Shown here piece by piece: positions 1 through 7,725 of a stretch of DNA of 64,000 bases (position 1 is its first letter; each line of letters starts with the position of its first letter). The notes below the pieces were generated by a model. That model worked only from the letters and a program-made list of their open reading frames with translations. It had not been told where the DNA came from and ran no database searches. Source of the DNA: Woeseiaceae bacterium (GTDB lineage: Bacteria; Pseudomonadota; Gammaproteobacteria; Steroidobacterales; Woeseiaceae); the NCBI GenBank assembly GCA_021773115.1, contig JAJFKS010000033.1, positions 248,001 to 312,000 of the forward strand, in the 5' to 3' direction. The translations under genes and the position numbers were made by a program.

Positions 1-180
1 TGGAAAAAAAACACGCAATGGATCGGCCGATTTCTGATTGGACAGCGATTGACGGGTTTTGTCGCCACTGACTTCGGTTTGATCAATGAGGCTGATTATT
101 GTGCCGGTTACGAGCCAGACAATTAGCTGCGCTCCTATCAACAGGGTCAGCCATTTGTGTAGCTTGCGAATGAAGATCAT
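1..180 (-). CDS. PepSY-type membrane protein, N-terminal part (cut by window edge)
   Basis: This reading frame starts with ATG at 180 and runs off the left edge, so only the first 60 residues are visible. It begins MIFIRKLHKWLTLLIG, a short basic stretch followed by one hydrophobic segment, which resembles the start of the neighbouring PepSY protein. The start overlaps the stop of the upstream gene (ATGA), so the two are probably translationally coupled. PepSY-associated membrane proteins often sit beside TonB receptors and are thought to act as inner-membrane ferric reductases or assembly factors. That role is inferred from context only. The frame is missing from the ORF track because it has no stop inside the window. 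Confidence 0.7.
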   Translation of the reverse strand, partial: MIFIRKLHKWLTLLIGAQLIVWLVTGTIISLIDQTEVSGDKTRQSLSNQKSADPLRVFFP

Positions 181-884
181 TTGGCTGTCCCGACCTTGCG
201 CCGCCGATTGAAACTGTAAAACAGCAGCCAGACGCCACTTAGTCCAAAAAGCGTTCCGAACACAGAAAAGATTCGTAGTATGTTGTTATTGATATCGTCG
301 CGCGTGTCATAGTCCATCACATGTAGCATCCACAGGAAATCGAACACGCGCCACAACGAATGCCGTCTGGTCGTAAATTGGCCGGTATTCGGATTAATGT
401 AGAAGCTGCTATTCCAAACGTCGTCGAAATCGACTCGCCAAAGAGGCAAAGCCGTTGATTGGAGCTCAGTTGGCGGGTCCGTTTCCAAAAGCTGAATTCG
501 ACTGACGACCCCATCGCCCGCGTAGTGGTAAGTCGCAATCTGAGCAGCAATGTCCTTGCTGATCGGCGACATCAGAGCCCCGGTGTTTGCGTCAAGAAGT
601 CGCGTGGTTGGGCCATCGATTAGATATGCGGGGCGCTCAACAACTGCAGTAAGAGTGATGTTGCTGGAATCCGGATACTGATCGGCGACTTGCTCTAGCG
701 GTATGCCTACTTGCGAATATGAGCCCACATTTCGATCCATATTTTGGACCAGCATGTCGCCATGGATGATGTCGATATTGACCACGACCATATAGAAGCC
801 ACTGAGAGCCCAAAGGAACAGCTGGATGCCAAGAACCAATGCGAACCATTTGTGGACTTTGCGAGATAGCCTGATTGCTTTCAT
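177..884 (-). CDS. PepSY domain-containing inner-membrane protein
   Basis: The 235-residue protein has a basic N-terminus, a first membrane segment (about residues 15-37), a periplasmic PepSY-like region and a final membrane segment (about 205-228) followed by a basic tail FNRRRKVG. The layout fits the short PepSY-TM family found next to TonB-dependent receptors for iron or other metal chelates. It lies downstream of the TonB receptor on the same strand, but a strong terminator separates them, so it may have its own promoter or depend on read-through. It overlaps the next PepSY frame by 4 bases. Substrate and reaction are unknown; a role in reducing or releasing imported metal complexes is inferred from family context. 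Confidence 0.75.
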   Translation of the reverse strand: MKAIRLSRKVHKWFALVLGIQLFLWALSGFYMVVVNIDIIHGDMLVQNMDRNVGSYSQVGIPLEQVADQYPDSSNITLTAVVERPAYLIDGPTTRLLDANTGALMSPISKDIAAQIATYHYAGDGVVSRIQLLETDPPTELQSTALPLWRVDFDDVWNSSFYINPNTGQFTTRRHSLWRVFDFLWMLHVMDYDTRDDINNNILRIFSVFGTLFGLSGVWLLFYSFNRRRKVGTAK

Positions 885-956
885 GGGTACGTGACTCGGT
901 GACGGATCACAGGAGCTGACCCTCTGCAGGGGTCCGACGGTGGATGCAATGGCTGC

Positions 957-990
957 AAAATACTGACCAGCGGATGTCCGCTGGTCAGTA
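957..990 (-). terminator. Rho-independent terminator after the TonB receptor gene
   Basis: A perfect 14-bp inverted repeat (TACTGACCAGCGGA and its complement) with a 2-base loop lies 25 bases past the receptor stop codon. On the minus strand it is followed directly by TTTT. Strength and position fit an intrinsic terminator. Confidence 0.85.
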
Positions 991-1015
991 CCATTTGCGA
1001 CACTTCTAGACCAAT

Positions 1016-3679
1016 CTAGAATTCATAGCTGGCCCGCATGTACCAACGTTGACCTAACAGGTCGTAGGTAAATACATCGGTGTTGGCATCATTCCATGAA
1101 GTGATATAGGGAGCCTTTTTGTCGAATGCGTTATCGACGCCAAGTGACAGCTTCAGACTATCGCTCACAAAGTAGTTAAAGTTCAGATCGTGGTAGAAGA
1201 TATTGTCAACTGACCTGCCAATCGGACCACCACCATTCTCGTCGTCTGCCTCACCGATCATACGAACCGACCATCCTGCTGACCACTTCTCTGCACGTAC
1301 TTTCGCGCCCAGATTCATGCGCCATTTTGCGAAACTGCCTCTGTCAGCAGTGATCTTGCCGCGCAAAATTTCGACTTCCGCCGCCGGATTTGCCTGATTT
1401 TCATGCTTCAGAAGATTGGTCGCCCGCGCGCTGAACAATGCGTCCAAGCCCGCGATCTCTGTGTTGTAGGTGAAGGTGTAGTCAATTCCACTGACCTCTT
1501 CCTTGGCCGCGTTAACTGGACGTTTGCTAAGGAACGTGACTTGGTTGGTAATTGGGTCGCGCGTAAATGAATTACAGAATTCGGCATATACGGTTGGATC
1601 CGTGTAGCACAAACGTAGTTGATCACTACCGTCGACCGCGTTGATTGCATTGTCAATTTTGATATCGAAGTAGTCGATTGTTGCCGTAAATCCTTCAAGA
1701 AAAGCGGGCTCGAACACGATTCCGACAGTGACGGTATCCGCATCCTCAGGTTTCACGTTCGGATTTCCGCCAACACCGGTCAAGATTGTATTGCCGTTCT
1801 GGATGAAACCCGGTGGTACGCCATCGGCCTGGCAGTTGGTAGCTATCGCCCCAGTTGCCCCCTCGCAAGGATCAACTGTGATCAGGTTTTCCTGATTAGT
1901 GCTGCCCTCTTGTTCGTTGATGGTAGGCACGCGGAATGCAGTTGACGCTACAGTCCTGAACATCAGCTGATCATTGACTTGCCAAACTGCACCGAGCTTG
2001 TAGGTCGTATTGGAGCCGAAGGCGCTGTAGTCCGACCAGCGGGCCGCCATCGTCAGGCTCAGATTTTGAGCCAAAGGCGCATCAGCCAGCAAAGGTATGG
2101 ACAGCTCTCCGTAAAGTTCCGTCACGTCCGACCGACCACTGATCGCTGACTCGCCGCCGTTCTTCAGTACGGTCGAGTCGGGGTCGCGCCAGCCTTTTTC
2201 GCTTCGGTCCTCGACGCCCAGAGCGAACCCAACGTCGCCTGCCGGTAGCGTCATGGCGTTGCCGTAGAGGTTTGCCGAGAGAGAGACCATACGATTGCCT
2301 CCAGTTCCTTCGCGTCGATACTTAATAAACTCCAGCAGTTCCGGTGTCAGCTCGCCCACTCCGAAATAGTCACCACATGGAATTGCCGCACCTGGTGCGG
2401 TACTGCAGATGTTTTCGTCAAGCGTTTGCGACACTCGATCATTGTCGATGTCAAACGTCCAGCCGTCGCGGCCAGTATTGCGGCCATAATTGACGCTGGC
2501 GTCCCAGCTCCAATCATTTTTCAACGATCCTTCCAGACCCGTTACGACACGAATTGTATCTGTTTCTTGAAAGAAGTATGGCGCACCCATTTCGACCATG
2601 CGCCTGTTCTTGATGAAAAGGTCTTGGCCGGTTGGATTGTAAGGAAATGCCGCCGATACGGGAGTTGTTGCGATGCGACGCGGTGTTACGATTTGATCCC
2701 CTTGTCGATTGGCATACAGGATTTCCGCAAACACATTGACGGATTCAGACAATTCATACGTGCCGAATGTTGAAACGTTTATTCTTTGCATCGGACTAAC
2801 GGCATTGAGAAATGGGAAATAGTTGAAGCCGTGTAAGGCGCTGTTGTACGGCTCAAAGAAATTGCCATCGCCGCCTTCTATTTGATTGAACTGAATTTCA
2901 GTTCCATCAAGATAGTGCGCACGCCCGCCGATTGTCGTTGAGCTTCCGAAACACTCCAGTCCGTTCGGACCTTCGGTCAGGGGGCATGCGTGGCGATCCG
3001 ATTGCAGCACCAATCCCGTGTCGACGTAGCTTAGGTTAACGACGATGTTGCCTTTGTCGTAGTCCCCGCCGAACGTGAAATTGACTTCAGAGTTTTCACC
3101 GTCCGACTCGGTAGTAGCGCCATATTTGACATCCAGCTTCGCACCACTAAAGTTCGTTTTGGTGATGATATTGACGACACCGGCGACGGCATCAGCGCCG
3201 TAGATTGCGGACGCACCATCTTTGAGGACCTCAATACGCTCGATCAGGGCGGCAGGAATCATATTTAGATCCACCGATGAATTTGCGCCGGTACCGCCAT
3301 TCACGATTCTGCGGCCATTCAGTAGTACAAGCGTTCGGTTGATGCCCATGCCCCTCAGGTTAGTTTGGGCTGTGCCGTAGCCGTTACTGGTCCAATAGGC
3401 GTTGGTCGAGTTTCCGGCCGGTCCGGCCGAAGCAGTCAATTCCTGAAGAATATCTTCGACATTGGAAATGCCCGAGTCGTAGATAGCCTCGGCCCCTATG
3501 ATGGTTACCGGGCTGGCGCTGTCGATTTCTGAGTTCTTGATTCGGGAACCGGTGACAACGACCTCTTCTATGCTCGTCGTTTTATCTTCGCTGTCTCGAT
3601 TCTGTGCGACAACAGGAAACGCAGCGGCGAGTCCGAAGCTCACGACAGCAATATGCGATGCAAATTTTCTAATGTTCAT
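1016..3679 (-). CDS. TonB-dependent outer-membrane receptor
   Basis: The 887-residue protein has a signal peptide (cleavage near AFPVVAQ), a TonB-box region containing EEVVVTGSRI, a plug domain with the characteristic LRGMGINRTLVLLNGRR and VLKDGASAIYGADAVAGVVN stretches, and a long beta-barrel. It ends in an aromatic residue (RASYEF), as outer-membrane barrels do. The length and the GSRI plug style match the large receptor group common in marine gammaproteobacteria. The ligand cannot be told from sequence. The downstream PepSY genes suggest a metal chelate, but receptors of this style also import peptides or sugars. The start is supported by a GGGGGG stretch 9 bases upstream of the ATG. Confidence 0.93.
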   Translation of the reverse strand: MNIRKFASHIAVVSFGLAAAFPVVAQNRDSEDKTTSIEEVVVTGSRIKNSEIDSASPVTIIGAEAIYDSGISNVEDILQELTASAGPAGNSTNAYWTSNGYGTAQTNLRGMGINRTLVLLNGRRIVNGGTGANSSVDLNMIPAALIERIEVLKDGASAIYGADAVAGVVNIITKTNFSGAKLDVKYGATTESDGENSEVNFTFGGDYDKGNIVVNLSYVDTGLVLQSDRHACPLTEGPNGLECFGSSTTIGGRAHYLDGTEIQFNQIEGGDGNFFEPYNSALHGFNYFPFLNAVSPMQRINVSTFGTYELSESVNVFAEILYANRQGDQIVTPRRIATTPVSAAFPYNPTGQDLFIKNRRMVEMGAPYFFQETDTIRVVTGLEGSLKNDWSWDASVNYGRNTGRDGWTFDIDNDRVSQTLDENICSTAPGAAIPCGDYFGVGELTPELLEFIKYRREGTGGNRMVSLSANLYGNAMTLPAGDVGFALGVEDRSEKGWRDPDSTVLKNGGESAISGRSDVTELYGELSIPLLADAPLAQNLSLTMAARWSDYSAFGSNTTYKLGAVWQVNDQLMFRTVASTAFRVPTINEQEGSTNQENLITVDPCEGATGAIATNCQADGVPPGFIQNGNTILTGVGGNPNVKPEDADTVTVGIVFEPAFLEGFTATIDYFDIKIDNAINAVDGSDQLRLCYTDPTVYAEFCNSFTRDPITNQVTFLSKRPVNAAKEEVSGIDYTFTYNTEIAGLDALFSARATNLLKHENQANPAAEVEILRGKITADRGSFAKWRMNLGAKVRAEKWSAGWSVRMIGEADDENGGGPIGRSVDNIFYHDLNFNYFVSDSLKLSLGVDNAFDKKAPYITSWNDANTDVFTYDLLGQRWYMRASYEF

Positions 3680-3767
3680 GGTGTTTACCCCCCAATGGTA
3701 AATTCAATTGTATTGCCTGCAGTCGTGCGGACTTGCTTCATATGGAAATTGTGCAGCGTTGAAAACC

Positions 3768-3847
3768 ACTGGCAAAACCAGTAGCAGCAAGGGTTCTTCT
3801 TGTCTATCTACTTGCCCTTGAACGCTGTCTCGGCGTTAAAAACGCCG
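3768..3847 (-). other. Two hairpins in the TonB receptor leader
   Basis: The predicted 5' leader of the receptor mRNA contains two perfect inverted repeats: CGGCGTT-AAA-AACGCCG at 3831-3847 and ACTGG-CAAAA-CCAGT at 3768-3782. Neither is followed by a T-run, so they are not obvious terminators. They could be operators or structured leader elements; no known riboswitch class was recognised. Confidence 0.4.
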
Positions 3848-3879
3848 CGTTTCCCCCGAACACTTGTAGCACGAATCAG

Positions 3880-3908
3880 ACTATACCTGTCTAGACAACT
3901 TTTTGAAA
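3880..3908 (-). promoter_or_regulatory. Candidate promoter of the TonB receptor with a palindromic operator
   Basis: On the minus strand a TTTCAA box and a TATAGT box are separated by 17 bp. The spacer holds the perfect 10-bp palindrome TGTCTAGACA. Placement of a palindrome between the boxes fits repression by a dimeric regulator. It does not match a Fur box by eye. It implies a leader of about 195 bases. Confidence 0.5.
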
Positions 3909-3936
3909 ACTAATCTTTTCTTTTTTTCAGACAAGG

Positions 3937-4332
3937 CTAATCGAGGAGTCGGTCGAAACGACTGACGGGAGTTGCTCGTCGCAACACCGGCGGCGCATGC
4001 ACCGGGAAGGAATATATGGGGCTGCCGCCGAAAAGTATCTGGTCGGCGGGGACGAGAAGAGCGGTTATTGGCTCATCGAGGTCATTGCTGCGAGGAGCGG
4101 TCATGACCACCGAATCGGCGGCGGTGATGCTCGACAAAGTGGCGCAGTTGCCATTGCAATCAACATGCGGACAAGGCTGTGTGCTACTTGCCTCGACTTG
4201 ATTCGCGTGATGAGCATGGCTCACCGCATCGGGCGAGTCGACTGCCGCACTGGCCTCGCATAGACACGCGGTATTGCCTAGCACGAATGTGGCAATTAGC
4301 AGTGTTGATACGAGCTTTTGCAAAATGACCAT
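3937..4332 (-). CDS. Cys/His-rich exported protein, function unknown
   Basis: The 131-residue protein has a hydrophobic signal (LVSTLLIATFVLGNTACLCEA), a His-rich stretch (SHAHHANQ), a Cys cluster (CPHVDCNGNC) and a C-terminal segment with PIYSFPVHAPP. Two other proteins here (5948-6466 and 56091-56525) share this plan of export signal, Cys/His-rich middle and a Pro-Tyr motif near the end. Such proteins accompany copper or other heavy-metal efflux genes; a periplasmic metal-binding role is inferred. The nearest GAGGAG lies 16 bases before the ATG, which is far for a ribosome site, so the start is uncertain. It is probably the last gene of the MerR-methyltransferase cluster. Confidence 0.6.
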   Translation of the reverse strand: MVILQKLVSTLLIATFVLGNTACLCEASAAVDSPDAVSHAHHANQVEASSTQPCPHVDCNGNCATLSSITAADSVVMTAPRSNDLDEPITALLVPADQILFGGSPIYSFPVHAPPVLRRATPVSRFDRLLD

Positions 4333-4357
4333 AAGCTGCGAAAGTATACTCCTCTTG

Positions 4358-4516
4358 TTAATTGGTCAAGATCGATGTTGGGCGGTTGAGTGGCCGGGTC
4401 AACACGTCAACTTGATGGTTGTACTCCTCAATCTCGTGAGGCTCCCGTGGATAGATCACCAGATCCACGTGTACGTTGTAGCGCTTCAAGCCTCTGTAGA
4501 TTCGTAGCGTTGAATC
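4358..4516 (-). pseudogene. Remnant of the C-terminus of an S9-family prolyl oligopeptidase
   Basis: Conceptual translation of the minus strand gives a 52-codon stretch reading LRIYRGLKRYN and then LVIYPREPHEIEEYNHQ before a TAA. This matches the end of S9 peptidases, where the catalytic His follows the YPREPH consensus. An in-frame TGA immediately upstream and no preceding catalytic Ser or Asp region show that only the tail survives. It fills part of the otherwise empty interval between the methyltransferase and the exported protein and is absent from the ORF track. Confidence 0.65.
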
Positions 4517-4662
4517 AGCTGCTCAGGCGTCAACGGCTCTCTGCAACAGATCCATACGAGGCGACCCACACGAACGGCCGCCAAAAAGATCATCGAAGAA
4601 TTGCGCATATCCGGTCGCTTCACACGTCGCAGTTTGATGGCGCTCGAGTGTATTCGGCTTAT

Positions 4663-4676
4663 CTATACACGTATAG
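4663..4676. repeat. Inverted repeat CTATAC-AC-GTATAG
   Basis: A perfect 6-bp inverted repeat with a 2-base spacer lies about 60 bases past the methyltransferase stop. It resembles a dimeric regulator site, but no gene start is placed to use it. The rest of 4517-4737 shows no convincing gene. Confidence 0.35.
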
Positions 4677-4737
4677 CGCATTACGCGAGATAGCGACAGC
4701 AGGAAAGACATTTTACCGGAGCTGCCATTAAGTACTG

Positions 4738-5382
4738 TCAATTCCCGGCTTGAACAAGCCGCAATGTGCCAAATACCGTATTGAAGTGTGCGTGTTCACG
4801 CACTAGCACCGCTCCTGCATCTTTCATTAAGACAGGCAGCTGACCATCGACGCTGTCCTGTGTCGTCGCGAATCCATCAAGCAGCTGAACGAAGTAAAAC
4901 AACCAACGCATCAAAGTACTCGACGGCTTTCCCCAATCGGATACGTGTAGCTGTCCTCCAGGAGCAAGAATTCTAAGCGCCTCCGACAAGACATCCTTTT
5001 TCTGGGTAGGCAGCAAATGGTGAAAAAAGAGGCTTGAGACGATCCGCTGGACAGTGGCGTCCGAGAACGGAATAGCTGTGGCGTTAGCTTCGATGAACTC
5101 GATTTCCACACCCGCGTCGCTTGCTTTATTACGAGCAATCTCGAGCACTGCCGGATCCGCATCCAATCCAATGACGGACGCATCCGGGTATTTCTTCTTC
5201 ATCGCAATAGTCATCGTGCCGGTACCGCATCCCAAGTCCAGAACAGTGGAGTTTGGCGGTATATCGGCATAGGTAATCAAGGCCTCCTTGACGACACGTT
5301 CTCGAGTGCTCAAGCGCACGACCGGGTCATAAAACCGGGTCAATACGCTAAATCGCAAAGCTGGAATAAAATCACCGCTCAC
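4738..5382 (-). CDS. Class I SAM-dependent methyltransferase
   Basis: The 214-residue protein has the SAM-binding motif I (VLDLGCGTGTMTIAM, about residues 46-60), an acidic residue at the end of strand 2 (VIGLDADP) and a motif IV-like region (ATAIPFSDATVQRIVSS). This is the UbiE/type-11 fold. The start is GTG with GAGGAGG 6 bases upstream. It lies 26 bases after a MerR regulator in the same direction, so they form an operon. MerR-linked methyltransferases of this kind occur in metal and metalloid resistance clusters, but the substrate is not evident. It lacks the conserved Cys set expected of an ArsM arsenite methyltransferase. Confidence 0.8.
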   Translation of the reverse strand: MSGDFIPALRFSVLTRFYDPVVRLSTRERVVKEALITYADIPPNSTVLDLGCGTGTMTIAMKKKYPDASVIGLDADPAVLEIARNKASDAGVEIEFIEANATAIPFSDATVQRIVSSLFFHHLLPTQKKDVLSEALRILAPGGQLHVSDWGKPSSTLMRWLFYFVQLLDGFATTQDSVDGQLPVLMKDAGAVLVREHAHFNTVFGTLRLVQAGN

Positions 5383-5408
5383 TTTTGCCTCCTCGACAGG
5401 CTCTATCC

Positions 5409-5861
5409 TCAGCAGCTCCTCGGCGAAGATTGTTCAATCAATGGACACAGCAGCCCATCGAAAAGCTCGTTCGCTGGCATCGTCTGCCAGCTCTCCAAAA
5501 CCTGTTCAATCCGGCCTTCGATTGCCTGCAGCTGTGATACCTCTTCGCGGATAATGGCGCGCCGCTGCTCAACCAGATTACGCAATTGTTGACCCGGCAT
5601 TTCTCCCTGTTCAACGGTTTTGAGAATCTCTTTGATGTCGCCGATTCTTAGGCCCAGCGCTTGCGCTTGCCGAATGAACTCAATGCGCCGAAGGTCTTCC
5701 TTAGAAAACAGGCGATACCCGTTGTCAGGCTCGCGTTCGGGACTGAGCAGCCCAATGCGTGAATAGTATCGAACGGTGGCCGGTGTGACCCCCGCGCGCT
5801 TTGCGAGATCGGTGACGCGCAAGGCACCAAAAGCCCTCGCCGAAAAAAGTTGGGTGTGCAT
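5409..5861 (-). CDS. MerR-family transcriptional regulator
   Basis: The 150-residue protein has an N-terminal winged helix-turn-helix (RVTDLAKRAGVTPATVRYY, residues 15-33), the family signature IGLL...NGYR, and a long dimerisation helix. The C-terminus reads LLCPLIE with Cys139, plus a final Cys150. The Cys near residue 80 that metal sensors such as ZntR, PbrR and CueR use is absent (GEMPGQQL here), so its inducer may differ from that of the second MerR protein in this window. GAAGGAG lies upstream of the ATG. It is downstream of a Cys/His-rich exported protein and upstream of a methyltransferase, all on one strand. A MerR-like promoter at 6497-6526 could be its own target. Confidence 0.88.
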   Translation of the reverse strand: MHTQLFSARAFGALRVTDLAKRAGVTPATVRYYSRIGLLSPEREPDNGYRLFSKEDLRRIEFIRQAQALGLRIGDIKEILKTVEQGEMPGQQLRNLVEQRRAIIREEVSQLQAIEGRIEQVLESWQTMPANELFDGLLCPLIEQSSPRSC

Positions 5862-5896
5862 TATGAATCTCCTTCAAATTGCTGTGCAATAGATGC

Positions 5897-5929
5897 GGGC
5901 AGAATGCCCAGCGCCGCGTTCTGCGGCGC
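5897..5929 (-). other. Two hairpins between the exported protein and the MerR gene
   Basis: GCGCCGC-N5-GCGGCGC (5911-5929) and GGGCA-GAA-TGCCC (5897-5909) are perfect stems just after the stop of the upstream gene and before the MerR ribosome site. No T-run follows, so they may moderate mRNA stability or translation rather than terminate. Confidence 0.4.
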
Positions 5930-5947
5930 ACGCAAAATGAAGGTGGC

Positions 5948-6466
5948 CTAGATTCTGAAGCGTTGAGTGCTCAGATAGATTGGTGGGGAAGACCGATGCC
6001 CAGGAGGTCCGTCATATTCAGACACGATCCGAACTTGGTATTGTGGCTGGACGACATTCTGATCGACAGATACCAAGTATACCGCTGAAAAATGCTGCAA
6101 CTTCTCGACGACGGTGCCGGTGCCGCTAAGAGCGGTTGCGTCACAACAGCAACCGCTTTCCATCGGGCCAGCGGTATCATGACCACCGTGGCATTCATCG
6201 TTGGTTTGAACGAGCGTTTTCCCACTGTCGTGATCACTATGATTATCATGATGGTCGCGGGACGCACCTTGATTGGTGAACGATTCCGGGTGGTGTGCCT
6301 TGCCGACTTCACTTTCCGCGGAAACCGTTGGTACTGCCAAAATAGTTTGACTGCTGAACGCGACGGTGCACGGCACGATGAGCACGCCAAGCCAGGCAAG
6401 CACCGCTACACCTAAAATGCCCGGTGAGCGTCTTCGGAATATAGTGTTGGTTTGCCGCTTGCTCAT
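5948..6466 (-). CDS. Cys/His-rich exported protein, function unknown
   Basis: Starting at the ATG (MSKRQTNT) instead of the track's TTG four codons upstream, this is a 172-residue protein. It has one hydrophobic N-terminal segment (GILGVAVLAWLGVLIVPCTV), a His/Asp-rich stretch (RDHHDNHSDHDSG), a cluster ESGCCCDAT, and a C-terminus with SSPPIYLSTQRFRI. The overall plan matches the proteins at 3937-4332 and 56091-56525. A periplasmic or membrane-anchored metal-binding role is inferred. It is the first gene of the cluster that includes MerR and the methyltransferase. The ribosome site is weak for either start. Confidence 0.6.
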   Translation of the reverse strand: MSKRQTNTIFRRRSPGILGVAVLAWLGVLIVPCTVAFSSQTILAVPTVSAESEVGKAHHPESFTNQGASRDHHDNHSDHDSGKTLVQTNDECHGGHDTAGPMESGCCCDATALSGTGTVVEKLQHFSAVYLVSVDQNVVQPQYQVRIVSEYDGPPGHRSSPPIYLSTQRFRI

Positions 6467-6496
6467 TACTTGACCCAAATACAGAGGTAGAAGTGC

Positions 6497-6526
6497 TAAT
6501 TACCTAGTTACTATAGTAGGTCACAA
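6497..6526 (-). promoter_or_regulatory. Candidate MerR-type promoter for the exported protein-MerR operon
   Basis: TTGTGA and TAATTA lie 18 bp apart. The spacer contains CCTA...TAGG and the perfect 10-bp palindrome TACTATAGTA. A dyad inside a long spacer is typical of MerR targets, and the third gene-length downstream encodes a MerR regulator. The sequence differs from the eight sites of the larger regulon, so a different regulator is likely. Confidence 0.5.
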
Positions 6527-7009
6527 ATCGATGAAATATATACGTATTTACGCGCATCTCCATGTGCATGATGCCCTTGCTATCGGTGTAGGTTGTCATG
6601 AATAGCCGCTGAGCAATCAAAATTGAGCCGAAACCGACTACGGAAACGACAACAATCAGCGGGTCACTTCGAACTTATGGCAGCAGAAATGTCGTGAGAA
6701 TAATCACATTGAGCGAGATGGCGATCAGCGGAATGACACGGCTGGCGTTCAGCTCCCTCGGCAGGTAGCGAAATAACCCTCCAATGGACGGCAACGTCCA
6801 TAACCAGGTAGAAAATAGCACCGATCGAAGCGATGCGTGTCAGATCAAAGAGCACCGTCAGCACGGTCGCCAGTACAGCTGCCAGCACCAACGCCGGATT
6901 TGTAAAACCCCGATCAACGGCCAGTCCGACGCCCAGGCCTCGCGAGCCAACATATCGCCGATGCGGTACCGATCCGTCAACGTAAATTGCTGGTAATTCT
7001 GGCCCACCG
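6504..7009 (-). pseudogene. C-terminal remnant of an APC-family amino-acid permease
   Basis: Minus-strand translation after the CBS gene gives SGGPELPAIYVDGS, then FDLTRIASIGAIFYLVMD, a hallmark stretch of APC permeases. It then continues in a shifted frame (LFRYLPRELNASRVIPLIAI), meets an in-frame TAA after TTFLLP, and resumes with SDPLIVVVSVVGFGSILIAQ and RLFMTTYTDSKG. About 165 codons of the permease tail survive with at least one frameshift and one stop, and no N-terminal half. The ORF at 6664-6891 is one piece of it. Confidence 0.75.
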
Positions 7010-7420
7010 CTATGCCAGCTCGAGCACAGCCCGGATGACGTCCCGGCGACTAATTACGCCGACAACTCGCCCTTTATCCAGAACCGGAAAACGCCGGTAA
7101 GCACTTGTGATGAACATCTGCGCGACATCCAGCAAACTGGCTGTTGCGTCAACTGAGACAACGTCAACTGTCATGAACGCGCTTACTGCACCACCGTTGC
7201 CCTCACCATGGTAGCCTGCCGTGACGACCGACTTCAGGCAATCCCGCTCCGTCAACATACCGACCAGTTCGCCGTGCTCGTCGATCACCGGCGCGCCGGA
7301 AATTCGGTGCATTAAGAATAGGCGCATGGCATGCATGATGTCTGATTCCGGTGACAGGCTGACGACGCTGGCGGTCATAAAGTCCCGCGCCGTGACGGCT
7401 GGCGAGATTGGCACGGTCAA
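7010..7420 (-). CDS. Two-CBS-domain protein
   Basis: The 136-residue protein is essentially a tandem CBS pair: MTASVVSLSPESDIMHAM...GAPVIDEHGELVGMLTERD and MTVDVVSVDATASLLDVA...FPVLDKGRVVGVISRRDV. Stand-alone CBS pairs bind adenine nucleotides and act as energy sensors. The predicted start is TTG, overlapping the TGA stop of nqrM (TTGA), which implies translational coupling to the nqr operon. An internal ATG at codon 15 is an alternative start. A regulatory role for NQR is possible but unproven. Its stop abuts a decayed permease, marking the operon boundary. Confidence 0.85.
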   Translation of the reverse strand: MTVPISPAVTARDFMTASVVSLSPESDIMHAMRLFLMHRISGAPVIDEHGELVGMLTERDCLKSVVTAGYHGEGNGGAVSAFMTVDVVSVDATASLLDVAQMFITSAYRRFPVLDKGRVVGVISRRDVIRAVLELA

Positions 7421-7596
7421 GCGCCCCGCTTATCGGTCTGTTGCCGCTGGCAGCAGCAGTTTGACACATGTTCGCCTCCGGACTGGCCCATTTGGCCACA
7501 GCCGCGCCGAACGTTACGCTTTCCCGCGCGAAGCCCAAACGCCAGGCTCAAACCGGCTAAACCGATGATGATGAAACTCAATACGAATGTCGTCAT
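7417..7596 (-). CDS. nqrM: Na+-NQR maturation protein NqrM (small; not in ORF track)
   Basis: This 59-residue frame begins MTTFVLSFIIIGLAGLSLAF, a single membrane helix, followed by a basic segment and four cysteines (Cys33 in RRGCGQ and Cys47-49 in SNCCCQ). NqrM proteins (formerly DUF539) are short, have one helix and conserved Cys residues, supply iron for the NqrD/NqrE centre, and sit after nqrF. All of this fits. GGAGG lies 11 bases before the ATG. The three consecutive cysteines are less usual than the spaced pattern I recall for the family. Confidence 0.8.
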   Translation of the reverse strand: MTTFVLSFIIIGLAGLSLAFGLRAGKRNVRRGCGQMGQSGGEHVSNCCCQRQQTDKRGA

Positions 7597-7725
7597 GCGT
7601 CCTCACTCCTCCGAAAAAGACGAGCCGCGAATAGGGGCGCTCGCCATTCGTCGAACTCGCCACTTCGTGGCAAAAAAAACCTCACTATGCAGCCCTCCCC
7701 AGTCACCATGATGATGTCCGCGCGA

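Noticed and set aside
1004-1019. Repeated TCTAGA near the receptor stop as a regulatory repeat
   Set aside because: Two copies at a gene end with no promoter nearby; likely chance.
4349-4374. TTGACC followed by TATACT before the exported protein at 4332, as a ninth regulon site
   Set aside because: The spacing is 15 bp and the spacer lacks the TGT...ACA dyad, so it does not fit the set.
4390-4731. 113-residue plus ORF
   Set aside because: It is antisense to the peptidase remnant and has no recognisable feature.
4523-4741. 72-residue minus ORF after the methyltransferase
   Set aside because: No ribosome site or family match; its frame runs into the S9 peptidase remnant through a stop.
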